From: Deltaproteobacteria bacterium | GTDB lineage: Bacteria; Desulfobacterota; BSN033; UBA1163 | NCBI GenBank assembly: GCA_016875195.1 | Contig: VGRY01000008.1 | Span: forward strand, 1 to 64,000 | Length of the DNA stretch: 64,000 bases | Direction of reading: 5' to 3' | Shown: positions 40,737 to 49,561 of the stretch, piece by piece | Layout: each line of letters opens with the position of its first letter | Position numbering within the stretch: the stretch's first letter is position 1 | Made by a program: the position numbers and the translations under genes | Notes under the pieces: model-generated | Database searches by the model: none | What the model saw: only the letters and a program-made list of their open reading frames with translations | Told to the model about the DNA's origin: nothing

Positions 40737-42245
40737 TTAATTCTTAGAGGCCATAATAGCGCGGTTATAAGCCCAGCGTTCCATCCTTCCGATTTCCTCT
40801 TTCATGGTCGTTGAAAGAGGAACCGTATTTCCTGCGGCAATAATGATATCATGTTCTGTGAGGGGCCGGCCCTCGGTGAAGGCATCGATCTTGGCCCCAT
40901 AGACCACCTGTTCAATCTCGGCCCCGTTAAATCCTTCTGTCACCTTGACCAACATACTAAAATTGATCTTTGAAAGGTCTGCGCCATTCCTCTGCAGATG
41001 AATGGAGAGGATGGACTTCCGCTCCTGGGCGTTGGGAAGGGTGACGAAAAAAATCTGATCGAAGCGGCCTTTTCTCAGAACCTCAGGAGGAAGAAGTTCG
41101 ATCACATTGGCAGTGGCGGCAATGAAGACGAAGTTCTTCTTTTCCTGCATCCATGTGAGGAAAGAGGCAAAGACCCTCGATTGTGTACCGCCCCCCGCTT
41201 TTTGGCTTTGAACACTGATGCCTGCCTCAATCTCATCGATCCAGAGCACAGAAGGAGCCACGGTCTCAGCGGTTTGAAGAGCGATCTGGAGAGCTTTCTC
41301 AGGTTCTCCGACTGTCCCATCGTAGAGACGCGCCATATCGAGGTGTAGTAAAGGTATACCCCAGAAAGAAGCAAAGACCTTGGCACAGAGGCTCTTGCCA
41401 CATCCCGAAACGCCTGTGATCAGTACTCCTTTGGGGAGTTGAATGCCGAAGGTTTTTCCCTCTTTGCTAAGGACATTACCTCTTTTCTTCAGCCAATCTT
41501 TGAGGTTCTCAAGACCACCCACTTCGTCGAGCGTGGGCCGGTTGGTCACCAGATTCAGTACACCTGACTTTCTGATCAGTTGACCCTTTTCTTCGATGAC
41601 TCCGTCGATGACAGAGGCATCGAATGTTGTCCTTCCGATCAGGGCGGACCGGAAAGCACGGGCTGCCTGGTCAAGGGAGAGACCGAGGGCCGCCTTCACC
41701 ATTTTCTCTTTCGAGTCGGATGTCAGAGATTCTGTCAGTTTGGCTGCATTCGGGATTCCAGTAATGACACTGTTTAAGATGCGCTCGATCTCAGAAGTGT
41801 CGGGCATGGGAAGTTCGTATACGACCATATCCCGGCGGAGCTCCTCTGGTACCACCAGAGCAGGTGCAATGATAAAAAGGGTGGAGTAGCGGTTCCTGAG
41901 GACACGGTGGACATCCTTCATTTTCCTCGTGAGCAGGGGATCGTTGTTCATCAGAGAGTGGATTCCCTCGAAAAGAAAAAAGGCCTGATCGGTTCGCTGG
42001 ATCACCCGATCCAGGGCATCGAGAGGGGCCTTGGAATTCTCTATGGTTTCCTCCTCCCCGGCCAGCCCCTGGAAGGGATTCCAGATGAAGAGTTTGGGCC
42101 TCTGTTGAAAGGTGGTGCAAAGCTCTTTGAGAAGGGCTTCCAGACGATCCTCTTCATCCGAGAGGATATAGACGATAGAAGCCTTGGAGAGGACCAGTTT
42201 CTTCAGGTCCTGAAGGATCTGCTGTTTTTTAGACGGTTCATCCAT
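40737..42245 (-). CDS. Ycf46-like AAA ATPase
   Basis: 502 residues. The N-terminal half (1-240) is a degenerate P-loop-like region (SKASIVYILSDEEDRLEALL, FFLFEGIHSLM). The C-terminal half is a canonical AAA domain with Walker A GVSGCGKS, Walker B VLWIDEIE, sensor-1 ATAN and a second-region-of-homology RKGRFDQIF. The layout matches Ycf46, an AAA protein of cyanobacteria and plastids that is also scattered in deltaproteobacteria. Reports connect it with CO2 use in cyanobacteria; its role here is unknown. Soluble. It is transcribed away from lgt. Confidence 0.87.
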   Translation of the reverse strand: MDEPSKKQQILQDLKKLVLSKASIVYILSDEEDRLEALLKELCTTFQQRPKLFIWNPFQGLAGEEETIENSKAPLDALDRVIQRTDQAFFLFEGIHSLMNNDPLLTRKMKDVHRVLRNRYSTLFIIAPALVVPEELRRDMVVYELPMPDTSEIERILNSVITGIPNAAKLTESLTSDSKEKMVKAALGLSLDQAARAFRSALIGRTTFDASVIDGVIEEKGQLIRKSGVLNLVTNRPTLDEVGGLENLKDWLKKRGNVLSKEGKTFGIQLPKGVLITGVSGCGKSLCAKVFASFWGIPLLHLDMARLYDGTVGEPEKALQIALQTAETVAPSVLWIDEIEAGISVQSQKAGGGTQSRVFASFLTWMQEKKNFVFIAATANVIELLPPEVLRKGRFDQIFFVTLPNAQERKSILSIHLQRNGADLSKINFSMLVKVTEGFNGAEIEQVVYGAKIDAFTEGRPLTEHDIIIAAGNTVPLSTTMKEEIGRMERWAYNRAIMASKN

Positions 42246-42601
42246 AGTTCGAATTCCTCAGAAAATAAAGGTCTTGTTTAACGGTAACGATGCCCGTATC
42301 GTCTTTAAAAAGCTACGTCTATCGTGTTAAATTCTTTTATACATAACCGTTACCGAATGACGAAACGGGCTTCGTAACCATAACCTTAGCCGAAACCCCT
42401 CAAATATTTTATTATTCATGAGTGCCCACTGAATGAAATAAATTATATAGAAGCCAGCGCTAAAGGTCAACCTATTTCTAAAGAGATTTCTGGAAAACCC
42501 CAAAAATCTCTAATTAGAGAGCGAAACATTTTTTAGAGCTCTCCTAAAAATGGATTGAATCTTTATCTGTTATTGAATAGAATGAGTGCAGGTGAGATGA
42601 T
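42246..42601. other. Divergent intergenic region with an inverted repeat
   Basis: 356 bp between the divergent AAA ATPase and lgt genes, so it should hold both promoters. An imperfect inverted repeat is seen: GGTAACGATGCCCGT at 42283-42297 and ACGGGCTTCGTAACC at 42365-42379 (13 of 15 pair). I see no other copy, so it may be an operator or the remnant of another small repeat. No gene. Confidence 0.5.
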
Positions 42602-43369
42602 ATGACAGTGGACTTCAATCCGATCATGATCGATCTGGGGCTGATCAAGGTCAGCTGGTACGGCATGATGTATGTTTTAGGGTTTATCGGTTCCTACCTC
42701 CTGGTCCGTTACCAGATGAAGAAGAAAGATTTTGGAATCACAAGAATCGAGGTTGAAAACCTCTACTTCTATCTCATCATCGGCCTGATGGTGGGCGCGC
42801 GTCTGGGATACGTCCTCTTTTACGATCTCAAAATGTATCTCGCCGATCCCCTTCAGATCTTTGCTGTCTGGCGCGGAGGGATGTCGTTTCACGGGGGATT
42901 GATCGGTGTGCTCGTTGTTGGGGTTTTGTTTTCGTGGAAGAATAGAAGATCTTTCTGGAAAGTGGCAGACCTGATCATTGTCACTGCCCCTATCGGTCTG
43001 GGCCTTGGAAGAATCGGAAATTTTATCAATGGAGAGCTCTATGGTCGGGCAACCGATCTTCCTTGGGCAATGATTTTTCCAAGAGGAGGCAACGTACCCA
43101 GGCACCCCTCTCAACTCTATGAGTGCGCTTTGGAAGGAGGAGTTCTTTTTGCCATCCTCTGGCTTCTCAAGGATAGAAAACTTCCCACAGGAGGCCTTCT
43201 TGCTCTGTTTATTTTCTTCTATGGGTGTTTCAGATTCTTTGTAGAATTCTTCAGAGAACCAGACGCTCACATCGGGTTCATCATAGGTCCCTTCACCCTC
43301 GGCCAGGTCTTCTCCTTCATCATGATGGCGGGAGGGGTAATTCTCTACTCGTTTTTAAAAAAGAGATAG
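42602..43369 (+). CDS. lgt: Prolipoprotein diacylglyceryl transferase Lgt
   Basis: 255 residues, seven membrane helices. It transfers diacylglycerol to the lipobox Cys of prolipoproteins, such as the SH3 and M23 lipoproteins in this window. Signatures: SWYGMMYVLGF, WRGGMSFHGGLIG, the Lgt motif GLGRIGNFINGELYGR (Arg and Asn essential) and PRHPSQLYE. A C-terminal FREPDAHIGF completes the family pattern. AGGTGAGATGAT precedes the start. Confidence 0.96.
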   Translation: MTVDFNPIMIDLGLIKVSWYGMMYVLGFIGSYLLVRYQMKKKDFGITRIEVENLYFYLIIGLMVGARLGYVLFYDLKMYLADPLQIFAVWRGGMSFHGGLIGVLVVGVLFSWKNRRSFWKVADLIIVTAPIGLGLGRIGNFINGELYGRATDLPWAMIFPRGGNVPRHPSQLYECALEGGVLFAILWLLKDRKLPTGGLLALFIFFYGCFRFFVEFFREPDAHIGFIIGPFTLGQVFSFIMMAGGVILYSFLKKR

Positions 43370-43455
43370 CACTTTAGCGCTTCAAAATGGTACGGGACGG
43401 CCAGCGCTCTCTTTCTGACTATTCTTCTCGATACTCTAATGCAATAGGAGAAACA

Positions 43456-44405
43456 ATGAACAGGCTTTCAACCCTCTTCTGTTTGATTGTAGGGTTAACG
43501 ATAGCCTTCTTTTTTAATCACTCAGCCGAAGCAACTGCCATCCGGATCGGTGTGCTTCCTGTTGTGGAATCGCTTCCATTTCTGGTGGCTCAGGAGAGGG
43601 GACTCTTTCATTCATCGGAATTGAAGGTAGAGATCATCTCCTTTGCGAGCGCATTAGAGCGCGATGCGCCATCCAATCCGGATCCGTTCATGGGGCCATC
43701 CATGATATCCTCGGTCTCAGTCTATTAAAAAGCAAAGCCATACCCTTCAGCATTGTGACGAATATAACGCTCCCTACATCCAAGAAAGACCTCTTCATGC
43801 TTCTGTCCTCGCCCGGATCATCACTAAAAGGAGTTGAAGACCTGCGCGGCCAGGAGATTGCCCTTTCTTCCCATACGATCGCTGAATATGTGACCGATTC
43901 CCTGCTCAGCCTCAAAAGGGTGAAGATCGAAGAGGTAACGAAGATGGAGGTGAAGAAGATTCCTCTCAGGGTCCAAATGTTGATGGAGGGGAAGGTGAAG
44001 GCCGCCACACTTCCGGAACCTCTTGCTTCTCTGGCTGTTTTTCAAGGGGCAAAGAAGTTAGGAGGAGACTATGGTTTGAAAGGGACACAGGTTGTGTTCG
44101 TCTTTCAGGAATTGTTCATGCGCAGGGAGAGTGAGGCAATGATCCGATTGGGTAAAGCCTATGCACAGGCTGTGCGAATGATCAATCAAGATCCACTGCA
44201 ATGGCGAGAACTGCTTGTTGAAAAGGGAAGACTTCCTTCTCCCATCAAGGATGTCTATACGATGAACCCCTTTTCGGATATCCAGATCCCGAGGCCAGAG
44301 GAAACTCAGGCAGTGAAGATCTGGATGGATGGCAAAGGATTTGAGACTTCAAAGATCACTCATTCCTCTCTGGTGAATGACATTTGGGTAAAAGGCGTCA
44401 GATGA
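43456..44405 (+). pseudogene. ABC transporter substrate-binding protein (NMT1/SsuA-like), frameshifted
   Basis: ATG 43456 (AGGAG upstream) begins a Sec signal, then IRIGVLPVVESLPFLVAQERGLF, typical of nitrate/sulfonate/taurine or thiamine-precursor binding proteins. The frame ends early at 43728. At GCGCC (43666-43670) a one-base loss shifts the frame: read in the next frame, ALERD continues as AIQSGSVHGAIHDIL and stays open to 44405, with the rest of the fold (VEDLRGQEIALSSHTIAEY, KAATLPEPLAS). With one base restored the protein would be about 316 residues. The ATPase and permease genes behind it are intact and coupled, so a sequencing error is as likely as true inactivation. Confidence 0.85.
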
Positions 44406-45145
44406 TAGAAGTCAAAGATTTATCAGCGGCCTATCATGAAAACAGATCGAAGAAGATTGTCTTCGAAGGGGTCTCTTTCGAGGTTTCTTCGAGCGTTCCG
44501 TTGAGCGTGATCGGGCCCTCGGGTTGCGGGAAGACGACGCTTCTCTATCTTCTCTCAGGACTGAAGAAACCTGAGAAAGGTGAGATTCTCTTCAGGGGAG
44601 AGCAGCTCAATGGGCATCGAAGGGAGATCGCCCTGGTCCTTCAACATTATAGACTCCTTCCGTGGAAGACCGTTTTTCAGAATGCCTCTCTTGGATTAAG
44701 GATCAGAGGGTTTTCAAAGAAAGAGATGAAAGAGACTGTCTTTCCGGTCCTGAAGGAGTTGACGATTGACCATCTTCTGGACCGTTTCCCCAACCAGTTG
44801 AGCGGCGGAGAGAAGCAGCGGGTCGCCATTGCCAGGGCGCTGGCGCTCAAGCCCTCACTCCTTCTATTAGATGAACCCTTCTCTTCGCTTGATGCTCTCA
44901 CCCGGGAACATTTACAAAACCTGATCCTTTCGATCTGCCGCCAGAGAGAACTCGGTCTGGTCCATGTCACCCACAGCATCGAAGAGGCCGCTTTTTTAGG
45001 GGAGAAGGCGCTGGTGATGAATGAGGGGGGGTATAACCTTCTCTCCATTGACGGAACTGGAATGGCTGAGAGAGGTCCTGAATACAGACAAAACGACCTT
45101 TTTCATCAATACTGCAACCTGCTGAGAGGCTATTTGAAGAGGTAA
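44402..45145 (+). CDS. ABC transporter ATPase, SsuB/TauB type
   Basis: 247 residues from ATG 44402, which overlaps the binding-protein stop (ATGATAG). Walker A GPSGCGKT, Q-loop LVLQHYRLLPWKT, signature LSGGEKQR, Walker B LLLLDEPFSSLDA and H-loop HVTHSIEEA. LLPWKT-type Q-loop sequences are frequent in nitrate/sulfonate/taurine ATPases. It powers uptake with the adjoining permease. Substrate not determined. Confidence 0.93.
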   Translation: MIEVKDLSAAYHENRSKKIVFEGVSFEVSSSVPLSVIGPSGCGKTTLLYLLSGLKKPEKGEILFRGEQLNGHRREIALVLQHYRLLPWKTVFQNASLGLRIRGFSKKEMKETVFPVLKELTIDHLLDRFPNQLSGGEKQRVAIARALALKPSLLLLDEPFSSLDALTREHLQNLILSICRQRELGLVHVTHSIEEAAFLGEKALVMNEGGYNLLSIDGTGMAERGPEYRQNDLFHQYCNLLRGYLKR

Positions 45146-45148
45146 TCG

Positions 45149-45886
45149 ATGTTTAAGAGTAGAACTTTTATGGCGGTGGCTGTGGTCTTTGGGGTCTGGT
45201 ATGTGATGGCCTTCTTATTTAAGACTCCCATCCTTCCTTACCCCCATGCTGTCTTCTCATCCTTGCTACCTGCCATGAATAAGGGGTTAGGAACGCACTT
45301 TGGTGTGAGTGGTTACAGGATTCTTCTGAGTCTCTTCTGGGCGCTGATAACAGCTGTGCCTCTCGGACTCTATGTAGGAAGAAAAAAGAGGATCGATGAG
45401 CTTGTCTCGCCCATGATCTACCTCCTCTATCCGATCCCCAAGATTGTTTTTCTCCCCCTCATTCTTCTCCTTTTCGGATTAGGGGATCTTTCCAAGATCT
45501 TCATCATCTTCATCATCGTCTTTTTCCAGATCCTGGTGACGACCCGGGATGCTGTAAAAGGAATTGATGAAGAACAGATTCTCTCCGTACTCTCCTTAGG
45601 TGCCAGTCCACAACAGATCTTTCTTCATACAATCTTCCCCGCATGTCTTACAAAGATCCTCACCTCCCTCAGGGTTAGCATTGGCACTGCCATTGCCGTC
45701 CTCTTCTTTGTTGAGTCTTTTGCCACGGAGAACGGTCTGGGTTTTTTCATCCTGGATGCCTGGAGCATACTGGATTATCTTTCCATGTACACCGGCATCA
45801 TGGGAATGGGTATCCTGGGCGTGATCCTTTATGAAGTCGTGGACCGGATTGAGAAGAGTTATTGTCGCTGGATGTTCACCGCGTAA
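45149..45886 (+). CDS. ABC transporter permease, SsuC/TauC type
   Basis: 245 residues, about six membrane helices. The EAA loop is seen as LSLGASPQQIFLHTIFPACLTKI (the EAA-G region that docks on the ATPase). PIPKIVFLPLILLLFGLGDLSKI is characteristic of SsuC/TauC permeases. It starts 3 bp after the ATPase stop. It completes a three-gene importer whose binding protein is frameshifted. Confidence 0.92.
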   Translation: MFKSRTFMAVAVVFGVWYVMAFLFKTPILPYPHAVFSSLLPAMNKGLGTHFGVSGYRILLSLFWALITAVPLGLYVGRKKRIDELVSPMIYLLYPIPKIVFLPLILLLFGLGDLSKIFIIFIIVFFQILVTTRDAVKGIDEEQILSVLSLGASPQQIFLHTIFPACLTKILTSLRVSIGTAIAVLFFVESFATENGLGFFILDAWSILDYLSMYTGIMGMGILGVILYEVVDRIEKSYCRWMFTA

Positions 45887-45918
45887 AATAAAAAAAGGCG
45901 GTCCTGTTGGACTCGCCC
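45887..45918 (-). terminator. Rho-independent terminator of the kinase-like/BON gene
   Basis: On the minus strand GGCGAGTCC-AACA-GGACCGCC forms a stem with one bulge, followed directly by TTTTTTTATTTT. It lies 27 bp past the stop of the minus-strand gene at 45945, in the right orientation for it. Confidence 0.8.
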
Positions 45919-45944
45919 CATGTTGTACTTTCTCTCCCCAATCA

Positions 45945-46766
45945 TTAAGCGCCCGACATCGGAGATCTCATCACCACCAGATCATTGGACACTTTCTTAA
46001 TATCCTTCACTTTTCTTGCCAGGATTTCAACCTTTTCCTTCTCTTCCTCGGAATTGACAAAACCAAAAAACCTCACCGTTTCGCCATCTTCGGTTGTGAA
46101 AAAGAGGTATGAACTCATCAGGTCTGTCTCCAGAAGGCGAGACTCAATCTGACGCTGGATAGAAAGTTTCTTAAGGTTAGCGACGGAGTCGATGCCGCAG
46201 GACTTTATCTCTTCCGATCGGGCACCATCAACAATCATTTTGGATGCCGAATCGACGCTCAACTTATCGGTATTGAAGATGAGGTCATAGAGATTGGGGT
46301 TTAACCAGTCTTCGTCGAAGGCAAATCGGATAAATCCCCTCTTATCGTGGTCAGATTGGTGGATCATCTTTTCAACTACCTCTCTGCCGGCCTCTCTTTC
46401 CTCCATCACCCTTTTGACCCTCTTCTCTGCGGAGCCTGTTACCAAAACATGAAAGGCACAATCAAAAGATTGGAGCAGGAGTTGACTCCCACGGCCAAAG
46501 AAGACGGCATTCCCCTTTTTCGCCACCTCATAGATGACGGATTGGAGACGATCAAGGTAGATCTTTGGTTTTTCGCTGAAGAATCTTTCCAAGAGGGCTG
46601 GACTCTTTTCGTCCAATTTCTTGATATCCAAGAGAAAACCCATTTCCTCCGCAGCTTTGAAAAGTTCTTCTTCTCCATAGAAGGTATAGTTCAACCTCTC
46701 TGCCACTTCCCTGGCAATCTTTTCACCATTCGTCCCAAACATTTCCGAAATGGTAATAAAAAACAT
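45945..46766 (-). CDS. Cytidylate-kinase-like protein fused to a BON domain
   Basis: 273 residues from ATG 46766, with AAGGTGATCATT upstream. Residues 1-190 follow the cytidylate kinase-like family: ITISEMFGTNGEKIAREVAERL (a P-loop analogue without the usual GK[ST]), FFGRGSQLLL, and MEEREAGREVVEKMIHQSD. The C-terminal 75 residues (SIQRQIESRLLETDLMSSYL ... VKDIKKVSNDLVV) match a BON domain, which is usually found on envelope proteins. The altered P-loop is normal for this family, whose substrate is not known. The protein has no signal peptide. A terminator follows. Confidence 0.75.
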   Translation of the reverse strand: MFFITISEMFGTNGEKIAREVAERLNYTFYGEEELFKAAEEMGFLLDIKKLDEKSPALLERFFSEKPKIYLDRLQSVIYEVAKKGNAVFFGRGSQLLLQSFDCAFHVLVTGSAEKRVKRVMEEREAGREVVEKMIHQSDHDKRGFIRFAFDEDWLNPNLYDLIFNTDKLSVDSASKMIVDGARSEEIKSCGIDSVANLKKLSIQRQIESRLLETDLMSSYLFFTTEDGETVRFFGFVNSEEEKEKVEILARKVKDIKKVSNDLVVMRSPMSGA

Positions 46767-46848
46767 AATGATCACCTTCCTTTCTCACCCTATCTCTCAA
46801 TTTAAAGGTGATCATCGCCATTGGAATTGTCAAGGGTCTGCTTTCAAC

Positions 46849-48270
46849 CTATGCTTTCTTCATTTCTTTTGTCGGGGTGAGCATCGAGCGGGGATTGAGG
46901 ATACGATTTAACTCGGTTTTTGAAAGGATTTTTTCTTCTTCCATCACCTGCCGGATCGTCTTATTCTGCTGGTATGCTTTCTTGGCCATGCGGGCCGCCT
47001 CGTCATAACCGATTTTGGGGGCGAGTGCTGTGACCAGGGCCAGGCTTTTTTCAATCATCTCTTCACATCGCTTCTGGTCTGCCTTCAGTCCTTTAACGCA
47101 TCTTCTATTGAAATTATCAACCCCATTGGCAAGGAGCCGGATTGACTCCAGAAGATTATGGGCGATCAGGGGCATCATCGTATTGAGTTCAAAATATCCA
47201 TGGATACCGCCCAGGGTAATCGCAGAATCGTTTCCAATCACCTGAGCGCAGACCTGAATCATGGATTCGGGAATGACTGGGTTCACTTTTCCAGGCATCA
47301 TCGAGGAGCCGGGTTGAGTCTCGGGAAGATGAATCTCTCCGATCCCGCAACGGGGGCCTGAACCCAGCCACCGTATGTCATTGGCGATTTTCATAAGGCT
47401 GACGGCTACAGTTTTCAGAGCCCCGCTCATCTCCACCGAAGCATCACGGGCACCCTGCGCCTCAAAATGGTAAGACGCTTCACGGAACTGGCCTCCAACC
47501 ATTTTGTTGATGATGGAGATGACTTTTTTTGCGAATCGTGGGTGGGTGTTGGCTCCTGTCCCGACAGCGGTTCCACCCAGAGGAAGTTCGTAAAGAGATC
47601 CCATGGCATTTAAAATTCTGAAGATGCCGAGCCCCACCTGCTGCGCATATCCCTCAAATTCCTGACCCAGTCGAATAGGAAGGGCGTCCTGGAGATGGGT
47701 TCTGCCAATTTTGAGAACAGGATGAAACTCCTTTGACTTGTCATGGAGTGTCTGATGGAGATCCCTTAATGCGGGCAGGAGCTTTTCCATGAGAAGGCTG
47801 AATGCGGCGATGTGAATAGCTGTGGGAAAAACGTCATTGCTCGATTGACAGAGGTTGACATGGTCGTTGGGATGAACCGGCTTGTAGATTCCTTTTTTGC
47901 CACCCAAGATTTCATTGGCCCGGTTGGCGATCACCTCGTTGGTGTTCATGTGGGTAGACGTGCCAGAGCCGGTTTGAAAGATGTCCAGAACAAATTGATC
48001 GTCCCATCTTCCCTGCATGACCTCATGAGAGGCCTTTTCAATGGCTCGAGCCATTCTCTTACTTAGGAGACCCAGTTCAGAGTTCGTCCTGGCGGAGGCA
48101 TACTTGATGAGACCCAGAGCATAGATCAATTCCCTTCCGAACCGGTATCCGCTAATGGGAAAATTTTCAACGGCCCTCTGTGTATTAGCGCCATAGTAAG
48201 CTTCCCTTGGAACCTTCACCGGCCCCATTGAATCTTTTTCAATCCTGTATCCTTGATTTGATTTGGTCAT
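46849..48270 (-). CDS. fumC: Class II fumarase FumC
   Basis: 473 residues. It interconverts fumarate and malate. Fumarase/aspartase superfamily signature GSSMMPGKVNPVIPE. The Gly in MPGKVNP and the FELN motif (GGIHGYFELNTMMPLI) agree with fumarase; aspartase has MPAKVNP. The N-terminal FQTGSGTSTHMNTNEVIANRA and HPNDHVNLCQSSNDVFPTA are conserved in both. NPVIPE is aspartase-like, so the distinction is not absolute. TGGAGGCTTATT precedes the ATG. Aconitase and SDH genes lie about 8-12 kb away. Confidence 0.9.
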   Translation of the reverse strand: MTKSNQGYRIEKDSMGPVKVPREAYYGANTQRAVENFPISGYRFGRELIYALGLIKYASARTNSELGLLSKRMARAIEKASHEVMQGRWDDQFVLDIFQTGSGTSTHMNTNEVIANRANEILGGKKGIYKPVHPNDHVNLCQSSNDVFPTAIHIAAFSLLMEKLLPALRDLHQTLHDKSKEFHPVLKIGRTHLQDALPIRLGQEFEGYAQQVGLGIFRILNAMGSLYELPLGGTAVGTGANTHPRFAKKVISIINKMVGGQFREASYHFEAQGARDASVEMSGALKTVAVSLMKIANDIRWLGSGPRCGIGEIHLPETQPGSSMMPGKVNPVIPESMIQVCAQVIGNDSAITLGGIHGYFELNTMMPLIAHNLLESIRLLANGVDNFNRRCVKGLKADQKRCEEMIEKSLALVTALAPKIGYDEAARMAKKAYQQNKTIRQVMEEEKILSKTELNRILNPRSMLTPTKEMKKA

Positions 48271-48443
48271 AATAAGCCTCCACTACCCTACTATCAGGGG
48301 TATTGATTTTCCCCCTTGAAAATAGGGTACCACACTTTGACCCATTTCCAAAACTTTTTTAGAACATTGGGATAAGGAGACTGGGTGTTGGTAGGATATA
48401 AATTGAAAGGAAACAGGCAGTTTCCCCTGTTTCCAGAGATTTT

Positions 48444-48935
48444 TTACCTTTCTCCAACCTTTTTGCAAATTTCGTCTAAAAAAGTTTCTGATATCCAAAA
48501 TCCGGCATTTTGGAGTTTTTTGAGAGTCTCTCCAACTGACTGAATCAATCCTCTCTTTTTAGAAAGGACGATTATTCCAATAGTCCCGATACAGTGGCTT
48601 CGAAGGGACAAAGCGCAGCGCCGTGCTTCCCGATCATCTAATACCGCCCAATATCCAGGATTTCTTAATGCAAATGAAATAACAGCGCTTTCTCCTTTAC
48701 CTAAGTCCCATGCCGCCACACGGGGATCAACATCTGTATCGCTCACTCCCCGTATCCAAGGAAGTGAAATGAGTTTCTGGGCGGCAAAGTCCAATTCTCC
48801 TTTGGCGGTGATTTCCCTGCTCACAGGCTCCGGAACAACAATATCGTTAAACAACGAAGGGAATAGATCATCAAATCCGCTCTTAAACAGACAGATGAGT
48901 GGAGAGGCGTTAACCACGACATGATTAATCAGCAT
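48444..48935 (-). CDS. DUF3368/PIN-type toxin
   Basis: 163 residues. It begins VVVNASPLICLFKSG, the conserved start of PIN-like DUF3368 proteins (Asp replaced by Asn in VVNASPL, a common variant), with GKGESAVISFA and WAVLDDREARR supplying further acidic residues. PIN proteins are ribonuclease toxins. The start overlaps the UPF0175 stop by 11 nt, the standard arrangement for this toxin-antitoxin type. Confidence 0.87.
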   Translation of the reverse strand: MLINHVVVNASPLICLFKSGFDDLFPSLFNDIVVPEPVSREITAKGELDFAAQKLISLPWIRGVSDTDVDPRVAAWDLGKGESAVISFALRNPGYWAVLDDREARRCALSLRSHCIGTIGIIVLSKKRGLIQSVGETLKKLQNAGFWISETFLDEICKKVGER

Positions 48936-49182
48936 GACGAAGGTCTTCCATTATTTCATCAGCAGTAGATTGGAAGGGTGATACACCAAAACGGGCTAAC
49001 GAGAGGATAAAGTCAGCCCGCGCTTGACCGGCGATCTCGGCAGCTTTTTCTTGCGAGACGACCCCCATTTCATACCACTTTACGGCTGCAGCCAGTCGCA
49101 TCTCTGCTGCGAATTCGGAAGGGCTCTTTCGAATTGCTGAAAATACCGTCTCTGGCAGGTCTATTGTGATGGCAACTGACAT
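48925..49182 (-). CDS. UPF0175-family antitoxin
   Basis: 85 residues. UPF0175 pattern: FAAEMRLAAAVKWYEMGVVSQEKAAEIAGQARADFI, with an HTH-like middle. UPF0175 proteins are the usual upstream partner of DUF3368 toxins. A strong AGGAGGGTATAT precedes ATG 49182, and a palindromic operator overlaps its -10 region. Confidence 0.87.
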   Translation of the reverse strand: MSVAITIDLPETVFSAIRKSPSEFAAEMRLAAAVKWYEMGVVSQEKAAEIAGQARADFILSLARFGVSPFQSTADEIMEDLRHAD

Positions 49183-49211
49183 ATACCCTCCTACCCTGAT
49201 GACAGGATCAT

Positions 49212-49227
49212 GTTATACCATTATAAC
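49212..49227 (-). promoter_or_regulatory. Palindromic operator over the -10 box of the UPF0175/PIN pair
   Basis: GTTATACCATTATAAC is a perfect 6+4+6 palindrome. Read on the minus strand it includes TATAAT, the -10 box, about 40 bp before the antitoxin start. This is the expected layout for toxin-antitoxin autorepression. No good -35 is seen. Confidence 0.65.
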
Positions 49228-49266
49228 AAAAATAGCCTTTAAAATCCTACCCTTTTCTTTCAGGCC

Positions 49267-49460
49267 AGTGTAGTGTCTCACAAATGGTTGGAGTTAACCC
49301 AATCCGTTCATGGTTCGACAGGCTCACCACGAACGGATTATAGGATCCAGTAATGTCAACTACTTAGCCGTTCGCCCTGAGCTTGTCGAAGGGGGAGCGA
49401 CGAAATTTCTTTGGAATACCTATCTCAGAATACGTCCATTTGTTTAAGAGACACTACACT
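49267..49460. mobile_element. MITE-like element with AGTGTAGTGTCTC ends
   Basis: AGTGTAGTGTCTC at the left and GAGACACTACACT at the right are a perfect 13-bp terminal inverted repeat, extended imperfectly to CAAATGG/CCATTTG. Inside, ATCCGTTCATGGTTCGACAG and CGTTCGCCCTGAGCTTGTCG form a second complementary pair; part of this is shared with the block after murD. No target-site duplication is apparent. It fills most of the gap between the UPF0175 and SagB-like genes. Confidence 0.75.
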
Positions 49461-49561
49461 AGTACTTACACAATTCCCTATGCAGGTATACTAAAGCAAA
49501 ACCATCAACCAATCAAGCGGTTATCTCCGTTAGTTTGACTTCGAGAACTCTTCTATCCATT

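Noticed and set aside
46849-48270. Aspartate ammonia-lyase instead of fumarase
   Set aside because: MPGKVNP and the GYFELN region fit fumarase; only the following PVIPE is aspartase-like.
48283-48498. 71-codon minus-strand frame after the PIN toxin
   Set aside because: It overlaps the toxin gene's end in another frame and shows no domain or ribosome-binding site.
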